A stretch of 64,000 nt of DNA from NCBI RefSeq assembly GCF_900117445.1, contig NZ_FPEJ01000003.1, positions 496,001 to 560,000 on the forward strand, read 5' to 3'. A program made the position numbers and the translations under genes. Shown piece by piece: positions 35,438 to 46,774 of this stretch (positions within the stretch are counted from its first letter, which is position 1; the number at the start of each line of letters is the position of its first letter). The notes below the pieces were generated by a model. It ran no database searches. It was not told the DNA's origin and saw only the letters and a program-made list of their open reading frames with translations. This stretch comes from Hyphomicrobium sp. NDB2Meth4 (GTDB lineage Bacteria > Pseudomonadota > Alphaproteobacteria > Rhizobiales > Hyphomicrobiaceae).

Positions 35438-36223
35438 CTACTCCTCGTCGGCGTCGGGCTCCGTCATCAGCTCGGCGCCGCGCTCTGCGTAATCGACCCG
35501 CACCAGATAAAGCCCGCCCGGCGGCGACACTGGTCCGCACCGAGCGCGGTCGCATGCCTTCAGCGCATCATCAAGATCGCGCGGCCGCCACTTGCCTTCG
35601 CCGACCAGCTTCAGGCTTCCGACCATCGAGCGCACCTGATTGTGCAGAAACGAGCGTGCCGAGGCCTCGATAACGATCTCATCGCCCCACCGCGACACGT
35701 CCAGCCTATCCAGCGTCTTCAGCGCCGACTTCGCCTGACACTGCGCTGCGCGAAACGTCGTGAAGTCGTGCCGCCCCACCAGATACTGCGCCGCTTCGTG
35801 CATCGCGCGCGCATCGAGCGCCATTGGCAACCACCACACGCGGTTGCGATCGAGCGCCGGCGGCGCGCGCCGCGACAGGATGCGAAACCGGTAGTGCCGC
35901 GCGCACGCGCTGAACCGCGCATCGAAGTCGTCGCTGACCTCTTCGCAGTCGAGCACTGAAACCGGCGCCGGGCGCATATGATAATTCAGTGCCTCGCGAA
36001 CCTTGAAGGGCTCCCACACCTTCTCCAGATCGAAGTGCGCGACCTGCCCCAGAGCATGCACGCCGGCATCGGTTCGCCCCGCGCCGCGCACGCTCACGCT
36101 GGCGCCCGTGAAGCGCCCGAGCGCATCCTCCAGAGTGCTTTGCACCGACGCAGCGTCGGGCTGGCGCTGCCAGCCGCAGAACGGCGTGCCGTCATATTCG
36201 ATGGTGATGCGATAGCGAGGCAT
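35438..36223 (-). CDS. truA: tRNA pseudouridine(38-40) synthase
   Basis: A 261-residue enzyme making pseudouridine at positions 38-40 of tRNA anticodon arms. It begins [20 protein letters not shown], carries the catalytic Asp in [19 protein letters not shown] near residue 54, and has [16 protein letters not shown] and [12 protein letters not shown] near the end. Length is normal. In relatives truA follows fmt directly; here an exported small protein and a plus-strand flavin-binding-type gene lie between. The ATG at 36223 is used. Confidence 0.95.
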   Translation of the reverse strand: MPRYRITIEYDGTPFCGWQRQPDAASVQSTLEDALGRFTGASVSVRGAGRTDAGVHALGQVAHFDLEKVWEPFKVREALNYHMRPAPVSVLDCEEVSDDFDARFSACARHYRFRILSRRAPPALDRNRVWWLPMALDARAMHEAAQYLVGRHDFTTFRAAQCQAKSALKTLDRLDVSRWGDEIVIEASARSFLHNQVRSMVGSLKLVGEGKWRPRDLDDALKACDRARCGPVSPPGGLYLVRVDYAERGAELMTEPDADEE

Positions 36224-36327
36224 GAGGGCCGTTAGCTGCTGCACGCTGCTGTGCGCGTCGCCCTTCCCTATCCGGCCAGGGCATTGCGCTCAACAGGACA
36301 TCGCACCCAATAACCCTGCTGCACGCC

Positions 36328-36591
36328 TCAGCGGCTGGAGCCGCCATCGGTTTGCGGCACCGCGACGGCAGAGGTGCCGACCCCGATGCTCAGCGGCGTC
36401 GCGCCATCGGGGTTGATGATCATATGCGTCGTCGGCGGCACCGGACGCCAGACCCGCACGCCATTTTCGATGGTGACCACCGCCCCGTAGTAGGGACGCG
36501 TCTCGATGCGGGTTGTATGCGCGCTCTGCGCCAGGACGGCGCCTCCGGACCCGGCAACAAAAAGACCAATCAGAGCCGCTCTGAACCGCAT
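36328..36591 (-). CDS. Small exported hypothetical protein (87 aa)
   Basis: An 87-residue protein with a signal peptide (MRFRAALIGLFVAGSGGAVL, cleavage near LAQ) and a short mature part TRIETRPYYGAVVTIENGVR followed by VWRPVPPTTHMIINPDG and a Ser-rich end. I know no function. Similar short 'VTIENGVRVWRPLPP' proteins occur in Hyphomicrobiales, as far as I recall. It lies upstream of truA on the same strand, 104 bases away. Confidence 0.66.
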   Translation of the reverse strand: MRFRAALIGLFVAGSGGAVLAQSAHTTRIETRPYYGAVVTIENGVRVWRPVPPTTHMIINPDGATPLSIGVGTSAVAVPQTDGGSSR

Positions 36592-36739
36592 ACGCCAACC
36601 CTTTGCCGGACCGCTATTACTAACGAAATGTTAACGGCATAACTTACCGGCTGGTCAACTACGCGTCCCCGATTGATGCCCATCAAGGATAACGAGCGAA
36701 CTCTGCGGCTTCATAGGCGACAGCCATAGGAGGACGCCC

Positions 36740-37186
36740 TTGCCCCCGCAGCTGCGCGAAAAGATCCTCAGCATTCTCGCCCGCCACAACAACATGACCC
36801 ACGCGACCCTCCGTCCTGACGGGTACCCGCAGGCGACCACCGTCGGCTACGCCAGCGATGGGCTGATCATCTATTTCGGCTGCGGCATCGGCTCTCAGAA
36901 AGCCGTCAATATCGCCCGCGACGCGCGTGTCTCCGCCGCGATCGATACCGACCACGCCAATTGGAATGAGATCGAGGGGATTTCTCTCGGCGGCATCGCC
37001 GCGCGCGTTTCAGATTCCGAGGAACTCGCAAAAGTCCAGTCGCTGTTTCTTGCGAAGTTTCCCCAGCTCGCCGGAATGTCGGCCGATGACCAGGCAAACA
37101 CAGCCATCTTCCGCGTCACGCCCAGCGTCATTTCCGTGCTCGACTACTCGAAAGGCTTCGGCCACCAGGAACTCGTGACCGTCTGA
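36740..37186 (+). CDS. Pyridoxamine 5'-phosphate oxidase-like flavin protein
   Basis: A 148-residue split-barrel protein of the pyridoxamine phosphate oxidase / flavin reductase-like family: HATLRPDGYPQATTVGYASD, IIYFGCGIGSQKAVNIARDA and RVSAAIDTDHANWNEIEGIS. Such proteins bind FMN or F420; the substrate is not predictable. It uses TTG at 36740, supported by a perfect AGGAGGA six bases upstream. It is the only plus-strand gene inside the def-fmt-truA neighbourhood and looks inserted there. Confidence 0.85.
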   Translation: MPPQLREKILSILARHNNMTHATLRPDGYPQATTVGYASDGLIIYFGCGIGSQKAVNIARDARVSAAIDTDHANWNEIEGISLGGIAARVSDSEELAKVQSLFLAKFPQLAGMSADDQANTAIFRVTPSVISVLDYSKGFGHQELVTV

Positions 37187-37203
37187 CTGCGAGCCGGATG
37201 TCC

Positions 37204-38133
37204 CTAGAGGCGGGTGCCGGCAGGAACAGCAAAGCCGCGCAGCACCTCTTCGGCCAGCATCGGCTTCTTGCCTGCGCGCTGCAGTTCGGTGAGCCGCACT
37301 GCGCCGCTCCCGCAAGCGATTGTCAGCTTGTCGTCGAGCACCTCACCCGGCGCCCCCTGTCCCTTCGCCAGCACCGCGCGTAGCACCTTGATGCGTTCGC
37401 GCCGGCCCTCCGGCCCGATCTCGAACCACGCCCCCGGGAACGGCGACAGCCCGCGGATCATATTGTGCACGCCGGCGGCATCGGCACCGAAGTCGATGCG
37501 GGCTTCCGCCTTTTCGATCTTCCGCGCGTAGGTGACGCCGTCTTCAGGCTGCGGCTGACAATCCAGCGACCCGCGCTCCAGCGCCGACAGCGCCCGCGCC
37601 ATCAACGTCGACCCGCGCTGCGCTAGAACGTCATGCAATTCGCCGGCGGTCTGATCGGCACCGATCTCGACCCGCTCGCCGAGGCATACCGGACCTGTGT
37701 CGAGGCCGACCTCCATGCGCATCGCCATCACCGCGGTCTCGGTATCCCCGGCCATGATCGCGCGCTGAATAGGCGCTGCGCCGCGCCAGCGCGGCAACGC
37801 CGACGCATGCAGGTTGTAACAGCCCAGGCGTGGCGCATCGAGCACCGCCGCCGGCAGCAGCAGTCCGTAAGCGACAACCACCGCGGCATCGGCCTCATGC
37901 GCGGCGAATGCCTCTCGCTCGGCCTCGCCCTTGAAGCTTGTCGGTGTCAGCACCGGAATGCCTGCCGACTCGGCGAACGTGTGCACGGGCGATTTGCGCT
38001 CGGCCATGCCGCGTCCAGCAGCGCGCGGCGGCTGCGAATACGCGGCGACCACCTCATGTCCCGCGCCGATGATCTCGGCCAGCGTCGGCACGGAAAAGTC
38101 CGGCGTTCCCATGAAAACGATGCGCAGGGTCAT
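37204..38133 (-). CDS. fmt: Methionyl-tRNA formyltransferase
   Basis: A 309-residue enzyme that formylates initiator Met-tRNA using 10-formyltetrahydrofolate. It begins [20 protein letters not shown] and has the catalytic [20 protein letters not shown] with the conserved His, followed by [20 protein letters not shown]. The C-terminal OB-fold contains [12 protein letters not shown]. The ATG at 38133 matches the family start. It lies 37 bases after def on the same strand, the usual def-fmt pair. Confidence 0.96.
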   Translation of the reverse strand: MTLRIVFMGTPDFSVPTLAEIIGAGHEVVAAYSQPPRAAGRGMAERKSPVHTFAESAGIPVLTPTSFKGEAEREAFAAHEADAAVVVAYGLLLPAAVLDAPRLGCYNLHASALPRWRGAAPIQRAIMAGDTETAVMAMRMEVGLDTGPVCLGERVEIGADQTAGELHDVLAQRGSTLMARALSALERGSLDCQPQPEDGVTYARKIEKAEARIDFGADAAGVHNMIRGLSPFPGAWFEIGPEGRRERIKVLRAVLAKGQGAPGEVLDDKLTIACGSGAVRLTELQRAGKKPMLAEEVLRGFAVPAGTRL

Positions 38134-38170
38134 GGCTACCGCCGGAGCTGAAAGCGATTGAGATGCTGAA

Positions 38171-38686
38171 CTAGAGCGAGTTTGTGCGCGCCAACTTCTT
38201 GAACTTGCGCACGACCATGTCACGTTTGAGCGACGACAGGAAATCGATGATCAGTTTGCCGTCGAGGTGATTGACCTCGTGCTGAATGGCCGTCGCGAGC
38301 AGCCCATCGGCCTCGAGCTCGCACTGCTTTCCGTCGCGATCGAGATAGCGCAGCGTCAGCGTCGAAGGGCGCTCGATCTCCACCCGGACATCGGGAATCG
38401 AAAGGCAGCCTTCCTCGTGCACACGAGTCTGCGGACCCAGCTCGACGATCTCGGGATTGAAGAACACGAGCGGCTGGCGCCCGTCTTCCTCATCCGCAAC
38501 GTCGATCACGACAAGGCGAATGGGCTCAGCCACTTGGATCGCCGCCAGCCCGACACCCGGCGCGTCGTACATCGTCTCCAGCATGTCGTCGGCAAGCTTG
38601 CGCGCCGCATCGTCGATGCGATCGACGGGGGCCGATATCTTGCGCAAGATCGGGTCTGGGAGCGTGACGATAGGAAGTTTGGCCAT
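38171..38686 (-). CDS. def: Peptide deformylase
   Basis: A 171-residue metalloenzyme removing the formyl group from new proteins. The three family motifs are all present: [27 protein letters not shown] with the metal Cys, and [20 protein letters not shown] with HExxH. The start [20 protein letters not shown] is typical. It is followed by fmt. Confidence 0.97.
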   Translation of the reverse strand: MAKLPIVTLPDPILRKISAPVDRIDDAARKLADDMLETMYDAPGVGLAAIQVAEPIRLVVIDVADEEDGRQPLVFFNPEIVELGPQTRVHEEGCLSIPDVRVEIERPSTLTLRYLDRDGKQCELEADGLLATAIQHEVNHLDGKLIIDFLSSLKRDMVVRKFKKLARTNSL

Positions 38687-38752
38687 CGCTCTGAAATAAG
38701 AAAGTACGCAGTCCCGGTCAATTGCCCCGCAGCCGCGGGGAGAGTCGCAGGT

Positions 38753-39103
38753 TCAGTCGGGCTGCTCTCCGGCGGCGGCAGCATTTTTGGGGGCTCCATC
38801 GGGCGCCTTCGCCCCCGCCTCCCCCTGCTCTTCGCCAGGCCCATCGGTCGGATAGGTGACGTTGGGATCGGTGACGCCGTCCGGCGGATATGGCTCGCCT
38901 TCGACGTCGCCGGGATCGGGCATGGCCGGCTCGGCTGCCCCGCTTCCGGGATCAGCCGTCGCGCCCCCGTCCGGGGTGGGGTCCGCGGGCACATCGCCCG
39001 CGTTGGGACCGGTCACCGATGGATCGAGTGCCAGCGCCCTCGTCTGGACCGCAAACGGGCACGCGGCAGCGAGCACAACGGTGAGCACGAGCCTTCGAAC
39101 CAT
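38753..39103 (-). CDS. Exported Pro/Asp/Gly-rich low-complexity protein
   Basis: A 116-residue protein with a signal peptide (MVRRLVLTVVLAAACPFAVQ, cleavage near ALA around residue 25) and a disordered mature part made almost entirely of Pro, Asp, Gly, Ala, Glu and Thr (e.g. DVEGEPYPPDGVTDPNVTYP). No domain is present. It may be a secreted or periplasmic linker-type protein. It precedes def by 66 bases but whether they share a transcript is unknown. Confidence 0.6.
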   Translation of the reverse strand: MVRRLVLTVVLAAACPFAVQTRALALDPSVTGPNAGDVPADPTPDGGATADPGSGAAEPAMPDPGDVEGEPYPPDGVTDPNVTYPTDGPGEEQGEAGAKAPDGAPKNAAAAGEQPD

Positions 39104-39256
39104 TCTTCATCCCCCTGGCCACGGAGCGGAGCCACCCTTGCGCCGCTCCCCGATTGCGAAGATTTTTACACTAAGCTTGCGCGCTACTCTTTCCGCGTCA
39201 ATGGAACTGATGCGAAACGCCGAGGAAGGCGCTAACATCGATCCTATATTACAGGC

Positions 39257-39739
39257 TTGGTCGGGAATTTGACCGCCGTGCTCAGAGATGCTTCACGCCT
39301 GATTGTCGGCTGGCAGGAGTGGGTCGCTCTGCCTGACCTGGGCTTGCCGGCGCTCAAGGCAAAGATCGACACTGGGGCTAAGACTTCGGCGCTTAGCACC
39401 ACCTTGATCGAGCCCTTCGGATCATCTCGCAAACCCAAGGTCCGCTTCCGAGTCCGCCCCAATCGCAGCACTGATCTCGAGGTTGAGGCCGTCGCCGACA
39501 TCATCGATCGCCGCGAAGTAATGAGCTCAAACGGTGTGAGCGAACTCCGCTATGTCATCGAGACCAACCTCTGTCTCGGCCCCCGCACCTGGCCGATCGA
39601 AGTGACGCTCACCAACCGCGAACACATGACCTCCCGCATGCTCATCGGGCGCCAGGCGATCCGCTCCGACATGCTGGTCGACTGCGCAGTCTCGTTCTGC
39701 CAGCCCAGGCTCAGCTATCGGCTCTACGCCAGTCTTTGA
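39257..39739 (+). CDS. Retropepsin-like RimK/zinc-protease-type domain protein
   Basis: A 160-residue protein matching the family annotated as ATP-dependent zinc protease, often found next to or fused with RimK. It has the aspartic-protease-like loop LPALKAKIDTGAKTSALSTT, then VRFRVRPNRSTDLEVEAVAD, and RMLIGRQAIRSDMLVDCAVS near the end. Despite the family name, the fold is retropepsin-like. No rimK gene is adjacent. The start is uncertain: TTG at 39257 is used, with TTG 39269 or GTG 39278 possible; none has a strong ribosome binding site. Confidence 0.83.
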   Translation: MVGNLTAVLRDASRLIVGWQEWVALPDLGLPALKAKIDTGAKTSALSTTLIEPFGSSRKPKVRFRVRPNRSTDLEVEAVADIIDRREVMSSNGVSELRYVIETNLCLGPRTWPIEVTLTNREHMTSRMLIGRQAIRSDMLVDCAVSFCQPRLSYRLYASL

Positions 39740-39756
39740 AGCCGAGTTTTTTGAAG

Positions 39757-40896
39757 TTATGCCAGCTGCAGTATTTGCAGCAGCTTCCCGCGCACGCCGG
39801 CAACGCTCTCGAAGCGCTCCGCCTTGGCCCGGCTGGCGCGCGCCATCGCCGGAATGAGATCCGGCCGGCGCAAGAAACTTTCCATCGCGTCAGCCAGCGC
39901 ACCCGGATTGCGTGGCTCGACCAGGCATCCGTTGACGCGCGTATCGACGGCCTCGCGGCAGCCCGCCGCATCTGCCACCAGCACCGGACGCCCCGCAGCC
40001 AAGGCGCGCAAGATCGGCTGCGGCATGCCTTCGGCATAACCCGGATAGACGAAGACATGCGCCTCCGTCAGCAACTCGCCCTCTTCCTCCGCAAGGCCGA
40101 GGAACTCCACATCCGGGCTACGCTGCAGCTCGGCGATGTCGATCGCTTGCGCACCCTCGTCGGGAGTCACCGCGAGCAGAAAGCGTGACGTCGGCGAGCG
40201 CTCCCTCAGCTTCGCCGCCGCCGCACAGTATTCCATCACGCCGCGCCGACGATCGAGCCCGCCGATCATGAGAAACACGAGGCCGTGATCGAGTGGTGGC
40301 AACGGCAAGGACGCGTTGCGCTCAAGGTCGACGCCGCTGCCAGGCACCACGATCGTCGGCAGCGAAGCGGGAACGAGCCCCAGCTTTTTTAGCAGCGCCA
40401 GGTCGTCCCGATTGTGAAACACGGCTTGGTGCGCGGCGCGTAGCGCCTGCCCATACCGCCACGCCGGCATTTCGTCGGCGGCGAGCGCCCCCGCGAAGCG
40501 GTGCTCGGGCAATCCATCGACCACGGCGACGATGCGCCCAGCGCCAATCCCCTTCGCGGCCAGCGCCCCGTGCACCATCATCTGCCCCCCGAAGGTGACA
40601 ACGACATCTGGCGCCCACTCCGCCAGCGTCGCCTTCAGCGCGCCGATCGCCTTCCAGTCCGCGAATAGCTTCGGGCCATGCGACTCCGGCGCCATCAGCG
40701 CGTGCTCGGCTCCGATCTCATCGAGTGATGCCAGATCAACACTGGCAAACTCAGGCGCAATCGCCAGCACGCGATGGCCGCGCGTGATCACATCCGCAAA
40801 CAGCAGTTCACGCCACTGCCGCATCGCTGAGCCCGACGGGCCCACGAACGCGATGCGCTGCACCGCTGGAGACGACTGAGGAGCGACAACTGCCAT
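39757..40896 (-). CDS. Family 4-type glycosyltransferase
   Basis: A 379-residue GT-B fold glycosyltransferase transferring sugars from nucleotide donors, probably onto a cell-surface glycan. The C-terminal donor domain has LVFLMIGGLDRRRGVMEYCA and the acidic stretch TEAHVFVYPGYAEGMPQPIL with the E-x7-E type motif, then AAGRPVLVADAAGCREAVD. Its ATG lies one base after the stop of the epimerase/dehydratase gene (TAACATG), so translation is probably coupled and both enzymes act in one pathway. Confidence 0.88.
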   Translation of the reverse strand: MAVVAPQSSPAVQRIAFVGPSGSAMRQWRELLFADVITRGHRVLAIAPEFASVDLASLDEIGAEHALMAPESHGPKLFADWKAIGALKATLAEWAPDVVVTFGGQMMVHGALAAKGIGAGRIVAVVDGLPEHRFAGALAADEMPAWRYGQALRAAHQAVFHNRDDLALLKKLGLVPASLPTIVVPGSGVDLERNASLPLPPLDHGLVFLMIGGLDRRRGVMEYCAAAAKLRERSPTSRFLLAVTPDEGAQAIDIAELQRSPDVEFLGLAEEEGELLTEAHVFVYPGYAEGMPQPILRALAAGRPVLVADAAGCREAVDTRVNGCLVEPRNPGALADAMESFLRRPDLIPAMARASRAKAERFESVAGVRGKLLQILQLA

Positions 40897-40897
40897 G

Positions 40898-42895
40898 TTA
40901 GTGCAGCGTCCGTGTCGGCGGCGTCCACGAGGCGGCAGGCCTGTCGGTCGCCTCGCTCGGCTCTTCCGTACCCTTCACCGTATAGCCCTCGACCGTGCGC
41001 AGCAGCACCGCCTGCATAGCCGCATAGTCGCGAACGTCGAGTGCCGCCTTCAGTCTCACCAGCTCTTTCTCCAGTTCCTCTGCCGGCAAGAACGGCTCGT
41101 CCGAGCGCCAGATGCGGGGGTGTTCGGTCGCCTTGGTGTTGGCACCGATCAGCAGCTCCTCATAGAGCTTCTCGCCCGACCTCAGGCCCGTGTACGTGAT
41201 GGCAATATCGCCATCGGGGTTTTCCGCGCTCCGCACATCGAAACCCGACAACCGCACCATCAGGCGCGCCAGATCGTCGATCCGCACCGGCTCGCCCATG
41301 TCGAGCACGAACACGTCGCCACCTTCCGCCATGGCGCCGGCCTGGATGACGAGCTCCGCCGCTTCGGGAATAGACATGAAATAGCGAATGATCTCGGGGT
41401 GCGTAACCGTCACCGGCCCGCCCGAACGGATCTGCCGGCGGAACTTCTTCACCACCGAACCCGAGCTGTCGAGCACATTGCCGAAGCGAACCATCGTGAA
41501 AATGGTCGGGCCGCCGTTCGCGGCCGCCGCCTGCAGTACCAGCTCCGCAAGTCGCTTGCTGGCACCCATCACGTTCGTCGGGCGCACGGCCTTGTCGGTC
41601 GAGATCAGAACCACCAGCTCGACACCAGCCGCCTTCGCGCACTCGACCAGCACTGCCGTACCGAGCGTGTTGTTGCGCAACCCATAGACCGGGTTCTGTT
41701 CGACGATGGGAACGTGCTTGTACGCCGCCGCGTGGTAGATGACCTCGATCTCGTTGCCCAAGATCACCTCGCGCAGCAGCGGCTGATCGAGCACCGTGCC
41801 GAGCACACCGATGATTTCCGGACGCGGCATATCGGGCCGCAACGTCTTCACCGTTTCTTGAATCTCGTCTTCGATGCGGTAGAGCGCAGCTTCCGAAACA
41901 TCGAGCAGCACCAGCCGCCGCGGACCATTGCGCAGAATCTGCCGCACCAGCTCCGATCCGATCGAGCCGCCCGCGCCCGTCACCAGCACCGACTTGCCCA
42001 GCGTCTTGCGGTTGAGCAGTTCCCCGTGGGGAGGGACTTTGTCACGCCCGAGAAGGTCGTTCACATCGACCGGACGCAGATCCGTCACGCTGATACGTCC
42101 CGACGTGACATCCTCGACGCCCGGCAGGATCAGCACCTCGACGGGATGCGCCTGTAAGTCTTTCAACACCCGCCGACGCTCGCGGCGCCGGTCATCGGGA
42201 AGCGCCACCAGGATCTCGCTCACCTGATGCCGCTCGATGAGACCCGCTAGTCTGTCGGGACGGTGCACCTTCACACCGGAAATGTACTGCCGCCACAGAG
42301 ACGGCTCGGTATCGACGAAGGCGACGACATTGCGATTGTGGCTCCGGCGCAGCGCTTCGAGCAGCTGCACGCCCAGTTGCCCGGCGCCAAAGATGATGAC
42401 CGGCTTACGCTCGACGCTGACCGGAAGATCCGCAAGCGACACACCGGCGCTCTCGAGAATCATCGCCGCCACTTCGCGGCTGCCGGCGATCAGCAGAGAC
42501 GCCAGCACACCGTAGCCCAGCACCACCGAGCGCGGCACACCGAGCTGACCGGACATGAACACCACCAGCGACCAGATCAGCACCGACAGCCATATGCAGC
42601 CGATGATCCGCGTATGACCGCGATAGCCGAGATACCGGGTGACAAATCTGTAGAGCCCGAACGCCGCGAACGTCGCCACCGAAATGGCAGGGCCAGCGAT
42701 GAGAGCCAGCGTGTTCGGCCACGACGTTGGAACGAATGCTGCGTTGTAGCGGATCGACAACGCAATCCACAGCGCCAGCGTCAGCAACAAGAAGTCAAAA
42801 GATATGAGGATGATGCGTTTGTTGAACCGCGGGAGTTCCAACAGACGCGAGCGCCATTCACCCGCAACCTGATGTTCCGCATCACGCTCGCTCAT
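40898..42895 (-). CDS. Membrane nucleotide-sugar epimerase/dehydratase (CapD/PglF type)
   Basis: A 665-residue inner-membrane enzyme of the CapD/WbpM/PglF family. Four hydrophobic helices occupy about residues 25-160. They are followed by an NAD-binding domain 1 (KPVIIFGAGQLGVQLLEALR) and a catalytic short-chain dehydrogenase domain (VLVTGAGGSIGSELVRQILR, then EVIYHAAAYKHVPIVEQNP). Such enzymes make 4-keto-6-deoxy sugars from UDP-GlcNAc. The MSERD start at 42895 has CGGGGGC upstream; a TTG at 42976 would add 27 residues. It is followed by the coupled glycosyltransferase; recR lies 172 bases upstream. Confidence 0.92.
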   Translation of the reverse strand: MSERDAEHQVAGEWRSRLLELPRFNKRIILISFDFLLLTLALWIALSIRYNAAFVPTSWPNTLALIAGPAISVATFAAFGLYRFVTRYLGYRGHTRIIGCIWLSVLIWSLVVFMSGQLGVPRSVVLGYGVLASLLIAGSREVAAMILESAGVSLADLPVSVERKPVIIFGAGQLGVQLLEALRRSHNRNVVAFVDTEPSLWRQYISGVKVHRPDRLAGLIERHQVSEILVALPDDRRRERRRVLKDLQAHPVEVLILPGVEDVTSGRISVTDLRPVDVNDLLGRDKVPPHGELLNRKTLGKSVLVTGAGGSIGSELVRQILRNGPRRLVLLDVSEAALYRIEDEIQETVKTLRPDMPRPEIIGVLGTVLDQPLLREVILGNEIEVIYHAAAYKHVPIVEQNPVYGLRNNTLGTAVLVECAKAAGVELVVLISTDKAVRPTNVMGASKRLAELVLQAAAANGGPTIFTMVRFGNVLDSSGSVVKKFRRQIRSGGPVTVTHPEIIRYFMSIPEAAELVIQAGAMAEGGDVFVLDMGEPVRIDDLARLMVRLSGFDVRSAENPDGDIAITYTGLRSGEKLYEELLIGANTKATEHPRIWRSDEPFLPAEELEKELVRLKAALDVRDYAAMQAVLLRTVEGYTVKGTEEPSEATDRPAASWTPPTRTLH

Positions 42896-43067
42896 AATGC
42901 CCCCGGCACGCGCCATCGACGCCCAGCTGGCCTCAGCGCTCCCCTTGTCCAGCAATCGGCGAATATAATCAGGCAATCAAATGAGTTAAATCGAGGAGCG
43001 CCCTCAATCTCGAGCTTATCACCGCTTTTATTGCAGCGTCGCCAATCACATGCTTCGACGTGGTGAA

Positions 43068-43676
43068 CTACATCCGCCGCCGTGACTTGATTGCCGCAGC
43101 AAGCGTGCCCTCGTCGAGGTAGTCCAGCTCGCCGCCAACCGGCACACCCTGGGCAAGCCGCGAGACGACGATCCCCGTCGGGGCCAGCTGTTCGGTCAAA
43201 TAGTGAGCCGTCGACTGCCCCTCCACGGTGGCGTTCAACGCCAGCACGATCTCTTTCGCCTCGCCCTCGGCCGCCGCCCTCTCTATCAGTTTCGCTATGT
43301 TGAGCCGGTCGGGGCCGATGCCGTCGAGCGGCGACAGGTGTCCACCCAGGACGTGATAGAGCCCGTTGACGACCCCGGCACGCTCCAGCGCCCACAGATC
43401 GCCCACCTCCTCCACAACCACGATCAGCGAGCGATCCCGGCGGGGGTCCTGGCAGATGCTACAGGGCGAAACGGTATCGAGATTTCCACAGTTGGAGCAT
43501 TCGACGATCTTCGCCACCGCATCCGTCAGAGCCTCGGCGAGCGGCACGAGCAGATCGTTGCGCCGCTTGATGAGCGCCAGCGCCGCCTTGCGCGCCGAAC
43601 GTGGCCCGAGCCCCGGCAATCTGCCCAGAAGCTGGATAACCCGCTCGATCTCCGGCCCTGAAACTTTCCTTGTCAT
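43068..43676 (-). CDS. recR: Recombination mediator RecR
   Basis: A 202-residue DNA repair protein acting with RecF/RecO to load RecA on gaps. It has the helix-hairpin-helix [20 protein letters not shown], a four-Cys zinc finger [16 protein letters not shown], and a Toprim domain ([20 protein letters not shown] with [19 protein letters not shown]). The ATG at 43676 gives the normal start. The common partners dnaX and ybaB are not adjacent; upstream is a plus-strand aldehyde dehydrogenase. Confidence 0.96.
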   Translation of the reverse strand: MTRKVSGPEIERVIQLLGRLPGLGPRSARKAALALIKRRNDLLVPLAEALTDAVAKIVECSNCGNLDTVSPCSICQDPRRDRSLIVVVEEVGDLWALERAGVVNGLYHVLGGHLSPLDGIGPDRLNIAKLIERAAAEGEAKEIVLALNATVEGQSTAHYLTEQLAPTGIVVSRLAQGVPVGGELDYLDEGTLAAAIKSRRRM

Positions 43677-43776
43677 ATCCGCGCCCAAGCCGCCGGCTAC
43701 ACGCCCGTAGTGGTCGGCGCCAGCCCATTCCTGTGATCGACGTCAAATACCGTCAACGATCCGTTTGCACTAATTT

Positions 43777-43797
43777 CCAATACGCCTACGTATTTGG
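43777..43797. promoter_or_regulatory. Palindrome upstream of aldehyde dehydrogenase gene
   Basis: AATACG - CCTA - CGTATT, perfect over 6 bp per arm and flanked by CC and GG. It lies 78 bases before the ATG of the aldehyde dehydrogenase, a plausible operator position. Confidence 0.4.
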
Positions 43798-43871
43798 TCG
43801 CCGCGATACATGGAGTAACGTCCAGGCCACAAAAAATAGGGTCATTCATCCCCCCTGGGAGGACTACACTC

Positions 43872-45413
<1,542 letters not shown>

Positions 45414-45452
45414 TCTACACGCACTATCAGGCGCCATAACGCACTGAAGCTT

Positions 45453-45483
45453 GCAGCGCGGCATTCAACTGCCGCGCTGCTTT
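45453..45483 (+). terminator. Hairpin between aldehyde dehydrogenase and isochorismatase genes
   Basis: Perfect 11-bp stem GCAGCGCGGCA / TGCCGCGCTGC with a 6-base loop, followed by TTTGCT. The T-run is short, so it may terminate only part of the transcripts and set a lower level for the downstream genes. Confidence 0.6.
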
Positions 45484-45520
45484 GCTATCGGCAACAACAA
45501 TAAACCGGGAGAAACGAGAA

Positions 45521-46123
45521 ATGACCGAAGCCCGCCCCACTTTGCGCGCCCTGCTCGCCCTGCCAGATGCGCCGGCGCCGCTGTCGAAGTCGGCCCTTGT
45601 CCTCATTGACTGCCAGAACACCTATCGCGAAGGCATCATGCAGCTCGAAGGCGTCGAGCCTGCACTGAAGGAGTGCGCCGCCCTGTTGCAGCGCGCCCGC
45701 GACAACCGCACGCCGGTTATCCACATCCAGCACGACGCCGGCCCGGGCACCCCCTACGACGTGCGCGCCGAAATCGGAGCCATTGCCGACATCGTTGCTC
45801 CGAAGGCCGGTGAGACCGTCATCGTCAAGGCATATCCGAGCTCCTTCGAGCAGACGAACCTCGACGCCGAACTGAAGAAGCTGGGCGTCGCCGATCTCGT
45901 GCTCGCCGGCTTCATGACGCACATCTGCGTGAACTCGACCGCGAGAGCCGCGTTCAACCACGGCTACCGCCCGACCGTCGTCGCCGGTGCCACGGCCACC
46001 CGCGCGCTTCCCAACCCGCTCGGCGGCACCCTCTCGGCTGAGGCCGTGCACACCGGCGCCCTCGCAGCATTGGCCGATATATTTGCGGTCGTGGTACCAT
46101 CACAAGGCGCGATCCCCACATAA
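45521..46123 (+). CDS. Isochorismatase-family cysteine hydrolase
   Basis: A 200-residue hydrolase with the isochorismatase-like fold and a complete catalytic triad: Asp in SALVLIDCQNTY, Lys in TVIVKAYPSSFEQT, and Cys in LAGFMTHICVNSTARAAF. Members act on amides such as nicotinamide, or on isochorismate-like or other small substrates; this one cannot be assigned. GGGAGAA lies 8 bases before the ATG at 45521. It is 107 bases after the aldehyde dehydrogenase and 25 bases before DUF779. Confidence 0.9.
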   Translation: MTEARPTLRALLALPDAPAPLSKSALVLIDCQNTYREGIMQLEGVEPALKECAALLQRARDNRTPVIHIQHDAGPGTPYDVRAEIGAIADIVAPKAGETVIVKAYPSSFEQTNLDAELKKLGVADLVLAGFMTHICVNSTARAAFNHGYRPTVVAGATATRALPNPLGGTLSAEAVHTGALAALADIFAVVVPSQGAIPT

Positions 46124-46148
46124 GGCGGCAACAGCCCGGAGAAACGCA

Positions 46149-46559
46149 ATGGTCGAGCGAGTGAAAGTCACCCCCGAAGCCACGGCGCTGATCGAAAAGC
46201 TCATCGCCCAGCATGGGCCGCTGTTGTTCCACCAGTCCGGCGGCTGCTGCGATGGCAGCGCACCGATGTGCTACCCGCGCGGCGAGTTCAAGATCGGCGA
46301 ACGCGACGTCTACCTTGGCGCCATCGCGGGCTGTCCACTCTACATCTCGGGCCCCCAGTTCGAATATTGGCAGCACACCCAGCTGATCATCGACGCTGTT
46401 CCTGGCCGGGGCTCCGGCTTCTCGATCGAATCCCCCGAAGGGCTGCGCTTCCTTACCCGCTCCCGCGTCTTCACCGAGGACGAGTTCGACGAGTTGGATC
46501 GCATTGGTCCGCCCCCACGCGGACCGCAGGCCATGGCTGCCGACGCCCGCGTCGCCTGA
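46149..46559 (+). CDS. DUF779 family protein
   Basis: A 136-residue protein of DUF779. The family core is FHQSGGCCDGSAPMCYPRGE with vicinal and nearby cysteines, then GCPLYISGPQFEYWQHTQLI and the C-terminal RGSGFSIESPEGLRFLTRSR. It commonly lies beside acetaldehyde-type aldehyde dehydrogenase genes, as here; its biochemical role is not established to my knowledge. The conserved Cys cluster suggests metal or redox chemistry. CCGGAGAAACGC precedes the ATG. A strong terminator follows. Confidence 0.92.
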   Translation: MVERVKVTPEATALIEKLIAQHGPLLFHQSGGCCDGSAPMCYPRGEFKIGERDVYLGAIAGCPLYISGPQFEYWQHTQLIIDAVPGRGSGFSIESPEGLRFLTRSRVFTEDEFDELDRIGPPPRGPQAMAADARVA

Positions 46560-46574
46560 AGCACCCGCCCTGCG

Positions 46575-46616
46575 CGCGCTGGCCGTCAGTAGCCTGACCG
46601 CCGGCGCGTTTTATTT
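46575..46616 (+). terminator. Rho-independent terminator after DUF779 gene
   Basis: Long imperfect stem (CGCGC-T-GGC-C-GTCAG with CTGAC-C-GCC-G-GCGCG, 4-base loop) followed by TTTTATTT. It ends the aldehyde dehydrogenase / isochorismatase / DUF779 unit. Confidence 0.85.
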
Positions 46617-46774
46617 CTGGGTGACCAAAGTCAAGATTTGTCGCAGCTAGCGTGCTAAGTGGGTAAGCGTGTGTCCCCGCCGCACTAGGAATTGTCAGCA
46701 ATCGCAACGACATTCGACCTCACCCGGGGTGCTGTGGGAAATGCGCGCCGGACGAAGCAACCGCACGGTCGAAC

